The position numbers were made by a program, and so were the translations under genes. The notes beneath the pieces are model-generated. The model was not told where the DNA came from. It saw nothing but the letters and a program-made list of their open reading frames with translations, and ran no database searches. Positions 11,151 through 21,717 of a stretch of DNA of 64,000 nt are shown piece after piece; position 1 is the first letter of the stretch; every line of letters starts with the position of its first letter. Source of the DNA: Neonectria sp. B-13 (Eukaryota; Ascomycota; Sordariomycetes; Hypocreales; Nectriaceae); the NCBI GenBank assembly GCA_002682825.1, contig NOKP01000016.1, forward strand, positions 406,591 to 470,590, written 5' to 3'.

Positions 11151-13074
11151 TCATGCTTTGTACAGAATGTCCAAGAACCCCGTCGCAAGGTCCACGACAA
11201 CACTCTTGTTAGGCAAGGATCCAGCAACGCCATACAGTGCCGCCGAGTCACCCATGGCCTTGCCCTTGGGGGCTTTGCCCTCGACGAGGCGCGCACGCTC
11301 CTTTTCGCGCTCGTCCTCGACGACGACCTCGAGGTCCGCAACCAGCTTCTCCCACGCCTTGGTGATGGGCAGAGTGACGGCGATGTGGATGGCCGGCGGG
11401 TTCTGTAGCGCGTTGAGATGCCACCCCTTAGCGCCCATGCCGTCGGCAATGTCGTAAATGTTGAGATTGCGCGCCGTAAAGGCCACCACTGAAACGAGCG
11501 GCTTGCCCATAATCTCTAGCTCGCCGCCAAGCGCTGGAGTATCACGCAACGCATCGGCAATCTTCTTGGCCGTGCCTACAATCTTAGTACACGCATCAAT
11601 GTACCCGGACTCGCCCACGGTCATCAGACTGGCCCAGCATCCAGCGATGAGCGCGCCAGGCCGTGAGCCCGCAATGCCGGGTGAAGCATACACGCCGCCC
11701 GACCAATCGGGAGACACGAAGTACTGGTAAGTTCGCAGCTCTGCGGAGCGGTAAAGGCATGTGGAGTTACCCTTTGGCGCGAATCCATACTTGTGGGTAT
11801 CGCAGCTGATGCTAGTGACGCCCTTGAGGCGGAAGTCGAAGAGCTGAGACTCAAAACCGGCCTTTTCCAGGAACGGAACCATGAATGAGCCCAGACAGCA
11901 GTCGACGTGCAACCATACGTTCTTGCGGAGTGCGAGCTGGGAGAGGGCGACGATGTCGTCCATGATGCCGTGGGGGTAGTTGGGCGCAGATCCGACGAGC
12001 AGCACGGTGTTGGGGTTGATGAGGCGCGAAACGGCTCGGACGTCGACTTGGTAGTTGGGCGCAGGACAAGCGACGAGGTGGATCTTGATCTTGAAGTACT
12101 GGGAGGCTTTGTGGAATGCCGTATGCGCAGTCTCGGGGAGAATCCTAAATGGCACGGGTTAGCATCGTTTCGTGTGCAGGGGTTCGCGACATCGCAAAAC
12201 GTACATCTCGGGCTCAGTCACCCCACGCTCGTGGTATGCCTTCTGGCGCGCGGCCAGACACGCCACGAGAATACTGTCGGTGCCGCCGCTGGTAGACGTG
12301 CCCGCGGCGTGGGGAGGTGCATGGAACAGGCTCAACACCATGCTCACCACCTCGGCCTCCATCTTGCGGACGCCCGGGAAGACGTCCGGGTGAATGGGAT
12401 TGGCGACGGTGAACATGCCAAAGGCTTCGGTCTGAAGCTTCAACAGCTCATCCTCGCCGTGATACACAGCGCCCGAGACGCAGCCGTCCTCCCAACGGGT
12501 ATGGTCCATGTTGGCGAGGGTATTGAGCTCGGTGCGCACAACGTCGTAGGGGAGGCCTTCCTTGGGCAGGGTGAGGTAGCGGATCTGGTCCTTGGGTACC
12601 AGCTTGTCCGATAGCTTGGCGATGCTCTCCCTGACCTGCTTCTGGACCTTGCCGCGCACCCCGGGGGCGCGCAGGAAATAGCCGTAGAGGATGCGGTGGA
12701 TGTTGGTGTAGAGCTCGACGATGGAGCCGATGATGCCGCGGCCCTTGAGCTGCCAGAAGGTGCGGCGCGTCCATCGTAGCACAAACAGGAAGAAGAGGAT
12801 GTTTCGCAGTCTGCGGTGGGTAATGTCAGCTCTCGATGGGTTCCGTAGCAGTTGTAGGGCCATTGGAAGGGCGGTGGTGGGACACAATCGCCATCATGGG
12901 AACGTGGGCGACGGCCGCCCTCATGGAGCTTGGATGCGACGGGAGAGCGCAAGCAGACGGAGCAGCGACTTACAGGTCCAGGTTGATCAGCGACCAGGAG
13001 AAGTCATGTCTCCTACGCTTGACAGACTCAAAGCTGTCGCGCAGGCTAGCGGGCAAACGCGAGGAGCCAGGCAT
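11151..13074 (-). CDS. DPL1: Sphingosine-1-phosphate lyase
   Basis: Three exons: 13074-12974, 12810-12205 and 12144-11151, giving 566 residues. The enzyme is a PLP-dependent, ER-membrane lyase that splits long-chain base phosphates into a fatty aldehyde and phosphoethanolamine, the exit step of sphingolipid breakdown. Evidence: a short N-terminal lumenal segment, one membrane helix (LLRNILFFLFVLRW, residues ~34-48), the group II decarboxylase fold with TSGGTDSI, HVDCCLGSF, and the PLP-lysine motif SCDTHKYGFAPKG with Lys at about 354. The length matches yeast and human lyases. The first intron (163 nt) falls exactly at the start of the membrane helix and is supported by frame and by LDL/LRN continuity. 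The upstream in-frame stretch of the first exon could in theory lengthen the N-terminus, but ATG 13074 gives the usual family start. Confidence 0.95.
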
Positions 13075-15715
13075 CGTGAGAAGTGTATCGTAAAGAAAGA
13101 AAGACAGAGAGAGAAGCAAAGCCAGCGATGATGTTTCGTCTAAGTTGAACGAGTTCAAATAGAAGACGTTAAGCGGCCTCGCTGGCTGAAGAGACCCGAC
13201 ACAATCGGACTCCGCGGGGCCTGGGGCATGGACGCTACTTGGATATTTTTTAGCGGGGCCGCCTGCCGCTATCCGGGGCCCATCACATGCAGCAAAAGGG
13301 CAAAAGGCCCCCCTGGCCGCGAACCCCTCGAGCCCATCCCCCAAAATGGCCTGGGCTGCAGTGGTTCAGGCGCTGGAGTGCCCCCCCGGTGGCGGGCCGC
13401 TAGAGCCAACTTGGCGGCACCCGGGGACCTGCGACTTGCAGGCGAATGAATATGGAATCTGACCCGGGCTCCATTTCCCTTCCAAGTGAATCCCTGCCCG
13501 CTAGACGGGCCTCCTACGGGTTGTCATTTGTACGTGAACAACCTCCACTTGCAGAGTGCCGCAGCTGGTGATGCAGCCGTGATGCTGGTGAGTGGTGACT
13601 TGCGAGTCTCTGAGGGCATGCCACTGGCGGTCCATCACAGTCTGGGCCAACTGCCTGTTTAGGGTCCATCACCGGTGGCCCAACGATGTCTGCGCCTATC
13701 GGTCGCTGCCCGTGTGCAATCACCCGCCGCAAAGGAAAGGGTTCCGGACCGTCAAGGCCGTGATGCCGTCTGCTCCGAGTGGGCTTGGACGTATTCACGG
13801 CTTCAGGTGGAGCGGCGCGGGCCAGGGTTTTGCGGTGATGGGTACTGACCCAAAGACTGATCGAGGGCCTGCTTGTGGGCTGACAAGGGCTGTACACGGG
13901 ATGAACTGAACCAGGACGTGTGGATGATATTGTAATGTTGAAGTTGTCATCAAATGTTGACCGTGCTGTAGAATAATGTGTCTCGATGGGGATGAATCTG
14001 TGTTGTCCCCAACGAAGAGGCAGCCCTGGGAGAGCCACTCAACGCCAACGATGCTTCTCTTGTCTACGTGCGTCATCCTTTCACACCCACCTCTCACTGT
14101 TGAAATGTCTCCAGGCAAAGATCCGCCGGTAGTTGAATCGGTCATCAAATACATGCTGCACGAATATGCAAGGCCTTGCGGACATGCCTCCTTGGGCCTC
14201 CGGTTCGGTATTTATCTCTCAAACTCCGGGTCCGTCTCCCCACGGACCAGACCAGTCGGTCTTTTCCCTACCAATAGGCACTGCCCTGAAAGCCCGATGG
14301 GTGTCGCAGATGGTGACGCATCTCGCTGCACCCAGGACGGTGGATGGAACCCTGGATGAACCGCCGACCAGGCTGCTCTAAATGGACTAGGTGGGCTTCG
14401 TTTGTCCGGGGAGATGCTGCGATAGGGCCTTTTTAAAGATGCACCAATTTGGCATCATCCTAGCCGCACCACTCGTGGGGTATCCGAGATGACGCTTTGT
14501 TCCTGCCGTCGAGGGGAGCTATGTCAAGCCAAATCGCAGTCATCTGGATCTGTCTGTCTCTCGCGTTCGTATGGATTGTCATTCACGCTCGCAAAAGACA
14601 GCTGTTAAGTCGAATGTTTGTCAATGTTTTACTCTAGATTGACGCGGCCTCATCCATTTGCGATGCTGGCTCCTTCGCAAGGATACCTGTAGTAGCTCAC
14701 TCGCCAACATCTCTACTTCAGTCACCAGTAACGATCGTATTCCAAGACTGATCAAATACAATGTACTTGGGAACCTTGAATGACCTTACATACTGTGGTG
14801 GTCGAATATGGTTGGGTGTGACTTGAATCGTTTTCGTAACCGCTTCACCTAGACGGCATTCGAAGCTGATCGAAGCTGACCGAAGTATGTTCGGACTGAT
14901 GATACGAAAACTCCACTGACATGAGACTGAATTTGCTCGCAAGGGTACGAACGAAGCCACCTCCTTCCAGCCTGGACAGTACGTAGTTGGCAAGTGACTG
15001 GCGTCGTGTATTAGCACAGACGCACATTTCTTGGCGCTGGACAAGGGAGGCCCGTATACGAGAAATGTAAAACCGCTAACTTTATTCGCAAACTCGTGGC
15101 GCATTCTAGATTGCTTTCCAGAGACGGATCAACCGTTCCAAGACTATAGGTCTAATTAGGCAGCTTTAGGTATACAGAACCCTGAGCCTACTAACATCAA
15201 GACAGAGCATCTGGCGTACTACTCCGTACTGACTGCCTAAATGATGGTAGCTGAATGCATGATGCTACAGGAAAATGTAAGCATCAAACCAGAGTTGGTG
15301 GGACCTCGGAGCATCAGATGAGATTGATGCAACGATAATTCACTTCTTTTCTTTTGGCAGTGCACATTCGATAACCGTCCTGGACGATGGTTGTAGGCAT
15401 TGGCTCGGCCTCGTCCTCTTCAAATGCCAAAAGCGTCAAGATCCAATTGCTATGCAGCTAGATACAGCCCCCCTTAAAGGGATGTTTGAAGCCCGTCCCT
15501 CATTTGTACTTCATTGGTACTGAACCTCCTCCATTGCTCTAGACGCAATGTAGACAACCATCTACTCTGAAGCCCCAGCCTCTCGCCCTCTTAGTTTCCA
15601 AGATCCTTTCATAGTCCGATAACGCCAAGGGATCATATAGCTTCGCTCCTCCATTCCATGGATGCTCCGAGTCTCAAACGCCATAATTTCATTCCCGCTG
15701 CCTCTTCGTGAATCT
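13075..15715. other. Long intergenic region, no gene supported
   Basis: About 2.6 kb. The left third is the DPL1 promoter side and contains GC-rich blocks, such as a C run near 13380. Several open frames of 100-170 residues exist on both strands, but none has a recognisable domain or plausible splice partners. Confidence 0.45.
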
Positions 15716-16782
15716 CTAGGATTGTTGTTCTGTCGAGCCGAACTTGGCCTGCAGTTGACGCAGGTAATACGTCGACTGATTGTCGCAGCTATTGGCGCCG
15801 GTCGAATGGCAGTCTACCATGATGGTAACAAAATCGCCGTCTCGGTACGAGTTGCCCTCCTTGTTGCGACCGTACGAGGCAAAGGTTCGTTGGGGCACCA
15901 AAGCGAGCTTTGACAGGATCGTGGGATGCCACTGTACGATGTGCTCCTGTGACAGTGTTAGCCAGTCAAAAACTTCATCCTTGGGGTCGGAACAACCAAC
16001 CAATGCATGTCTCTCGGCCTTTTGGAAGTTGTAGCTTCGGTAAAGCGGGTCCATCCACGTCTCGATGAAGAACTTGGCCCAGTCCCCATTCCGGAGTATG
16101 AAGCTGTTCGTCACCAGCCCGCTATCGTCCTGGCTAATAATGAAGCCAGCTTCTTCGCCCTTGAGGTGGTTGAACGTCTTGATAATGCTGTCCGGCGGCA
16201 CAATGGAATGATCCTTGATCATTAGCCCCTCCAACTTCTTCTTCTCCGTTATTTGCTCCTCCAAGGATACGTCAAGCTCCATGATGTAGGCATTTTGGTC
16301 GAGGTGCCAGATGTATGTGGCGTCGGGGTGGAGAGAAAGAGCGTGTCGGGTCGCAATGATCTTGGCCCACGACTGAGGGGCGCCGTTGGTGTTGTAGTCG
16401 AATAACTTCACAATCATGGACTCATAGCCTGAAACCATGGGGTCAGTATTGGTAGCACGGTAGATGAATCTTCCATGCAGTTCTCACCATGCTTCTTGGC
16501 GTACTGCTCTCTGTTCTCCGTGATTGTCTTCAAGTATGTGTCGCTGTATTTGGTCGGGTCAATCACAGTCAAGATGACAACGGGGGGTTTCCCAGTCGGC
16601 ACATGTTCGCGGTACGGCCTGTCTTTTTTGGGACCGCTAAAGAACCAAAAGACTCCAGCAATCGTCACAAGCAGCAAGAATATAGTTCGTAAGCGACTCG
16701 GTCGTAATAGCGGCAGCTTCGAGGATCTAGGTCGAAATGGTGGGGGGTTCGAGTTCTTGCGAGGGGGGTAGGCGAAGTGCAT
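15716..16782 (-). CDS. MNN11: Golgi alpha-1,6-mannosyltransferase subunit, GT34 (Mnn11/Mnn10 type)
   Basis: Two exons: 16782-16488 and 16428-15716, giving 335 residues, joined at KHG/YESMIVKLFDYN. A type II membrane protein: a basic, Pro-rich cytosolic N-terminus, a membrane helix at residues ~33-48, and a lumenal GT34 domain. The family metal/nucleotide-sugar motif is in WHLDQNAYIMEL (Asp ~142). Downstream, the block from VTNSFILRNGDW to FIETWMDPLY and the HEDD-like SQEHIVQWHP region are typical of Mnn10/Mnn11. In yeast these subunits of mannan polymerase II extend the alpha-1,6 backbone of N-glycans. A longer frame opens at 16893, but the MHFAYPP start matches what I recall of fungal Mnn11 proteins and is preferred. 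Mnn11 rather than Mnn10 is a judgement from the short N-terminus. Confidence 0.9.
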
Positions 16783-17831
16783 TGTGTCCGAATCGACAGC
16801 CTCGAGAGCAACTGTGGATAGCTGCGTCTTCGTCGCGTTTGATAGCGAGGTCGTCTCGTAGACTCCCGAGTCGTGAGGGTGGTGGAATCGCAAGTCGCAA
16901 AGACGGAGGATCGTCAGGAGCGACTCCTAGGGCGAGGGCGGTCTGGTGTCTGTGTCGGGAGCGGCACGCACTGTGATCTCGAGGTTAAAGGCTACAGTCG
17001 GATATGAGCGTCGGTGGGAGGAAATGAGCGACAATGCGATCGGAAAGCAGCGAAGTTTGGGGGACTCAGGGAGCCATCATTATGAACAATCTTGATGAAT
17101 GGCCTTTTGGTCCAGCACGAGTATGCGCATGTGGCCCACATGGCTCGAATGTCTGCTGCAGGGATGACGAGAACCACTCGCTCCAACGTCATTTCGGTAC
17201 CGGATTTTTGAACATCCGGGCAAGGCTCCTATCACAGAGGGCGAGTGACTGAAACAGGCACAATGTTTAAGATCACGACGGACGCCACGATCCGAATTCC
17301 ACATCTTTATATGTACAAGTGTTGGAGAGCATGTATAAGTACTTGACAGGTTTAGAGGCTGCAAGAATTCCTCAAAGATGAAGACAAAATTATATATGCT
17401 TTCTGTTAACTAATTAAGGCAAAACGCCTGAATGTGAGCTGGGCCTACTGCACAAATGAATGCCCCCAAACAAGTATATATTAACCATTCTATGGGCAGT
17501 CTGCTCACAAATTTGTACTGGTGTGTACCTAGCAGATACCCTGGTATACTCTGGACGCCAGAAGGAATCCAGAAGCATAGATAATGACTGACAATCTCAT
17601 ACAGGCCAACGAGTGAGAAACCAAAACGGTTCTCACTCAAGGCGGAGTAGAGCGTAAATCTTTGCACACAGACTAGTTGACTTGACATGGAAGAGCAAGT
17701 TCGAGGCAACTTAAGAGTGTGCAGAGCATTCAGCGAGTTGGACACGGGTATGATGATAGTTTCTCTCGTGAAAAAGATAAAAGACGCCATTCTTGTTCTT
17801 TCTTACTCTGTTGGCGTGACACGCCGATGTC
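16783..17831. other. Intergenic region, no gene supported
   Basis: About 1 kb between the promoter side of the mannosyltransferase and the 3' end of the RINGv gene. The part near 17280-17410 is AT-rich. A 126-residue minus-strand frame here lacks any family signal. Confidence 0.45.
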
Positions 17832-18812
17832 TCAGTCATCGTTGTCGTCCTCGTCGACATCAACAACCTTTGCACTGATTTGGCTGAGAACACGGGCACT
17901 CAGCGCCTTGACGACCTTCCAAATACTCATCAAAAAGGTGAACGCCCCGATCAGAACGAAAATCAGGCTGATGTTCTCGACTCGCCCCCTTCCAGTCCCC
18001 TGTCGCCTGCCAGTGGTGTTCATGATACCGCTGCTTCGGAGATTCCACCAGTGCCAGGGTGACATAGCAAGCATGGACTTGGCCAGTCCAACAATACCAA
18101 GGGAGAAGAAGCCCTTGAGAAAGTGCTCCGCCCACGATGTGGGCTCCTGGTACTGAGGCTGCTTCAAGGCCTCGATGTCTGATACCACGCTTGTGACAGT
18201 TTCGCCGATGGTCCCGATTGGATCGGACCAGAGGTCGAACAAGGGGTCCGCCACGAAGCCCAGAGCAAAGATGCCCAGCACAAGAATGAAAAACGTGAGG
18301 GCGAATTGGGCCCACTTGCTGCTCAGTGCAGAGGCCCAGTGGAGGCGGGAGATTCGGTATTCGAATTTGCATGTCGGGCACTGCCAGTAGTTTCTTGCTT
18401 GAGTAGGGTTTGCCAGTCTCCAGGCATTGAGACAGCCCTCGTGGACATATTTCTGCGATCCCTTACACTTGCATGGTGATAGCAGTCGCCCCAGTTCGGA
18501 ATCATCGGACACATATGTCGGTCGAGATGGGGCGGGGAATCCGAAAGTGCTGCCAGTTTCTGTCGGGAACTTGGGGTACTCCGTGTCGAAGCAGATGCGA
18601 CAGGTGCGAGGACCGTATTGCCGGCCATTCGGCGCAGTCTGAGGTTCTTGTCGTCGAGGCTCCTCGGGCTGTTCGGGTTCTTCATGATGTTCAGGTTTCT
18701 CGGGCTGCTCAGCTTGCTGTCGGCGAGTCGGTTCCGAAGTTGCCTCCGGCCGAGGTTGGTGGGAAGAACTGTCCCCGACAGAGGACCAGTCCCACGTTGG
18801 AGGAGTATCCAT
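17832..18812 (-). CDS. RINGv (RING-CH) membrane E3 ubiquitin ligase
   Basis: Single exon, 326 residues from ATG 18812; the frame is open further upstream but that part looks non-coding. After a disordered, Glu/Pro-rich N-terminus, a complete C4HC3 RING-CH finger is visible: Cys 71 and 74, Cys 114 and 116, His 124 and Cys 127, Cys 145 and 148, with the diagnostic Trp before the last Cys pair (NYWQCPTC). A longer-than-usual loop of ~39 residues separates the second and third ligands. At least two hydrophobic helices follow (around residues 168-190 and 288-308), and the C-terminus is a short acidic tail. Members of this class (MARCH, Doa10, fungal RINGv proteins) ubiquitinate membrane proteins in the ER or endosomes. 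The two-helix layout is MARCH-like, not Doa10-like. The substrate is unknown. Confidence 0.88.
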   Translation of the reverse strand: MDTPPTWDWSSVGDSSSHQPRPEATSEPTRRQQAEQPEKPEHHEEPEQPEEPRRQEPQTAPNGRQYGPRTCRICFDTEYPKFPTETGSTFGFPAPSRPTYVSDDSELGRLLSPCKCKGSQKYVHEGCLNAWRLANPTQARNYWQCPTCKFEYRISRLHWASALSSKWAQFALTFFILVLGIFALGFVADPLFDLWSDPIGTIGETVTSVVSDIEALKQPQYQEPTSWAEHFLKGFFSLGIVGLAKSMLAMSPWHWWNLRSSGIMNTTGRRQGTGRGRVENISLIFVLIGAFTFLMSIWKVVKALSARVLSQISAKVVDVDEDDNDD

Positions 18813-19399
18813 GCTGAAGGGATGCCTGCGGATGCAACAATGAAACAAACAAAGATTGGGAACGGAACAGCAGCTGCCAACAGAAGGGATCTGGTGCGTG
18901 GTCGTCGTAGTCACAATTGCAGAATGAGGCTATTAGGCCCAACCTACATGGTAGAATAGCAAGCTCGGCCAGACTCAGCAGTGGGAGAGAGCAGCGGAAG
19001 GGCGGGGGAGAAACCTGGTCGCCAAGGTCATGACAGACAGATGAAAAGGCCAGGTCAGCCTTCCGCAGGTTGCCAGGAATTCAACCGAACCTGCCGAGAA
19101 ACTGATGATGGCTGTGCTAATTGGAACGCTGAATAAGAATTCGAGGGGGTGTGTGTGGGGACAAAAGTGTTCCTAGCCCCGGGCCCGGAAAATGTGTTTC
19201 CCCGGCACAGCTGTCCCCGGTTGAGCTTGACGCGCAGCTTGGCCGTGCCTGGCCAGCCAAACACCAAAGCTCCAGTTGCAGCCTTGCTTGCTTGATCCCT
19301 TGTCACTCTCAGAACCAGAACCAGAACCACCAATCCGTCCCGCATCGGCATTCCAGAACAGGCGTCCTTGTCCAGCATTTCACAGCAGGACTCGCAGAT
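18813..19399. promoter_or_regulatory. Divergent intergenic region between RINGv gene and proteasome alpha-2
   Basis: 587 bases separate two divergent start codons and must hold both promoters. A short CCAGAA direct repeat lies near 19311-19330. I looked for the yeast proteasome control element (GGTGGCAAA) and did not find an exact copy on either strand. Confidence 0.6.
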
Positions 19400-20505
19400 A
19401 TGGCGGATCGATACTCCTTCTCCCTCACGACCTTCTCCCCCAGGTGCGTTTCCCGATGACGATGGCGGTGATGCGGGCATCCTTACTGACGAGGTTGTAG
19501 CGGAAAGCTGGTTCAGATCGGTACGCGGGCACTCTGTCTCAAGTCATCCAGAGCTCTCTTGGGAGCTCCCGGAGCATCTGCGATGAGCGAGGACAACCGA
19601 ACTAACCTGTGCCAACAGAGTATGCCCTCAACGCTGTCAACCAGGGTATAACTGCCCTTGGTATCAAAGGTTCGCGCCGCTCGAGACATTCAAGCGGAGC
19701 TACTGCTGACTATAGATAGCCACAAACGGTATCGTCCTCGCCACCGAGAAGAAGTCATCCTCGCCCCTCGCCGACCAAAGCTCGTTGTCCAAGATTAGCA
19801 ACATCACCCCCAACATCGGCATGGTGTACTCCGGTATGGGACCCGATTACCGAATCCTAGTGGACCGAGCACGCAAGGTCTCGCACACCGGCTACAAGCG
19901 CATTTACAACGAGTACCCTCCCACCCGGATATTGGTGCAGGACGTCGCCCGTGTTATGCAGGAGGCCACGCAGTCTGCCGGTGTTCGGCCTTACGGTGTC
20001 AGCTTGTTGGTCGCTGGGTGGGATGAGGGCATCGACCCCGAGGAGGAGGAAGACTCCGACTCCGATTCTGACTCCAGCGAGGAGGAGAAGAAGCCTAACA
20101 AGAAGACTGGTGGTATCCAAAAGGGCGGTCCCATGCTGTACCAGGTCGACCCGTCGGGCAGCTATTATCCTTGGAAGGCCACGGCAATCGGCAAGAGCGC
20201 AACCAAGGCGAAGACATTCCTGGAGAAGCGATACTCCGAGGAGCTGGAGCTTGAGGATGCCATTCACATTGCACTCCTGACCCTCAAGGATAACATTGAG
20301 GGCGAGATGAATGGCGACACCATTGAGATCGGTAAGACATTATTGCACCTTCAAACACTGGGTTTGTTGTTTCTAACATACGATAGGTATCGTTGGTGCT
20401 CCCGCGGACCACCTGCTCGGCATCGACGGTGTTGAGGGAGCCGTCGGCCCCCGGTTCAGAAAGCTGACTCCTCAAGAGATTGAGGACTATCTTACGAGTC
20501 TATGA
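19400..20505 (+). CDS. PRE8: 20S proteasome subunit alpha type-2
   Basis: Five exons: 19400-19443, 19501-19520, 19619-19669, 19720-20331 and 20387-20505, giving 281 residues. The second exon is only 20 nt, yet it restores the invariant SGKLVQIEYAL signature of alpha subunits. The body matches alpha-2 throughout ([61 protein letters not shown]). The subunit forms part of the outer gated ring of the 20S core in nucleus and cytosol. It is ~30 residues longer than yeast or human alpha-2 because of a highly acidic insertion at residues ~143-174, in the surface loop between GWDEG and GPMLYQ. It ends 105 bases from the convergent RCC1-like gene. Confidence 0.96.
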
Positions 20506-20610
20506 AGTGTCTAAGCGACTGGGTACTAGGGGAAGACTTGTACAATAGAGCGGGTCATACAGGCTAAATGAGCTAGTTCCGATAGCACAATGTGTGCAAT
20601 GCTTTGATAC

Positions 20611-21717
20611 CTACTCGGGCTTTGCCTTGGCCGTCAGGATGAATGACGACCTTGGGCCCGCCTCGACGCCCACTACTTTCCATCCTGATGGTACTTCAAA
20701 CTCCATCTTGGTCCAAGACTCGGCAGCACCTGTGAAATCCTTGCCGAGGCCAAGTTGGCCATTGGTGCTATTGCCAATTACGTAAATGGTCCCGTCAGTC
20801 GTCAATGCGATGCCATGGGACTCCCCAAGAGCGACATCCTCGACATCTTTGTCCCCGTCGACTTCAACATAATTGGGAATTCCGCTGATGTCAGAAAAGG
20901 TCTGATGCCGACTGCGAGAACCAGTTGACTTGGCACCCCAAAGGTATAGGCCTCCTCCATCTGTAAGAGCAGCGACATGATAGCCGCCCGCGACGACCTT
21001 CTTGACAGGTTCTCCCAGGTCGCCAAGGTCGGATACGACACCCGGCTCGTCTGCAGGGCTGCTGGTCTGTTAGCGACAAGACACTTGGCTGTTTTGGGGG
21101 AGACGAAGACAGACCTCGAATCGTTCACGTCCCGGCCCAAGCAGTCCACGAAACGAGGATCTCCCAGCGTAGACACTGATGCGTCCTCGTGCAAGATGAC
21201 GAACCCCGCTTCGTAGGCGGCCATCTGCTTGACTGGGGACTTGCAAGGCCACGATCGGCTGTCGGTGCCTGATTTCCAGGCGCCTGCGGACGGATATCTC
21301 ACAATGGTCTGACTGCTGTCTCCAGGTCTCAGGTCTTGGACGGTGAGGATTGCACCATCAGCTGAAATCGCATGTACGTGATCAAAGACATCATTTACAT
21401 CAGTGTCCAGGCCGATGGTTGCACTCGGAGACGAACCAGCCAGACATTTGTCGCCGTCGCGATGTGCTGGGCTCTATCAGCACACCACCAAGACACAGCC
21501 AAGGACGTCCAACCAATGGCGTACCAATGGTATAGCAAAGGTGAGCCAGAGGCCGACCGATGGCCTGGGCCCCAAGCACTTTCGTGAAGGAATAGAGGTC
21601 ATCTGGCTCGTCCTCGATCATCGACGGCTCGAAGATGAGCTGATGCCAAGCGTTGAAGCCAGTTGCGTAGAGCTCCATGGCGTCGTCAGCTTGAGTGGTG
21701 CGTATTGGAAGTTCCAT
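20611..21717 (-). CDS. RCC1-repeat (ATS1-like) protein
   Basis: Three exons: 21717-21525, 21466-21115 and 21058-20611, giving 330 residues. RCC1-like blade motifs are visible: LYATGFNAWHQL near the start, GGYHVAALTDGGGLYLWG in the middle, and HGIALTTDGTIYVIGNS followed by NGQLGLGKD near the end. At ~330 residues it can hold a small or incomplete seven-bladed propeller, closer to yeast Ats1 than to the chromatin-bound Ran exchange factor RCC1. The second intron uses a weak donor (GTCTGT) with acceptor ccagcag; without it the C-terminal half is read out of frame and loses the repeat motifs, so the intron is well supported. Function could be scaffold or exchange-factor-like; this is inference from the fold. 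Confidence 0.85.

Noticed and set aside
12970..13344. N-terminal extension of DPL1 reaching 13344
   Set aside because: The upstream part is Pro/Gly-rich, unlike sphingosine-1-phosphate lyases, and ATG 13074 gives the normal family length.
14718..15104. 128-residue minus-strand frame
   Set aside because: No recognisable family, no upstream or downstream exon that extends it, and unlike coding sequence of neighbouring genes.
17410..17790. 126-residue hydrophobic minus-strand frame next to the RINGv gene
   Set aside because: Lies in the 3' flank, has no clear membrane topology or homology pattern, and is AT-driven.
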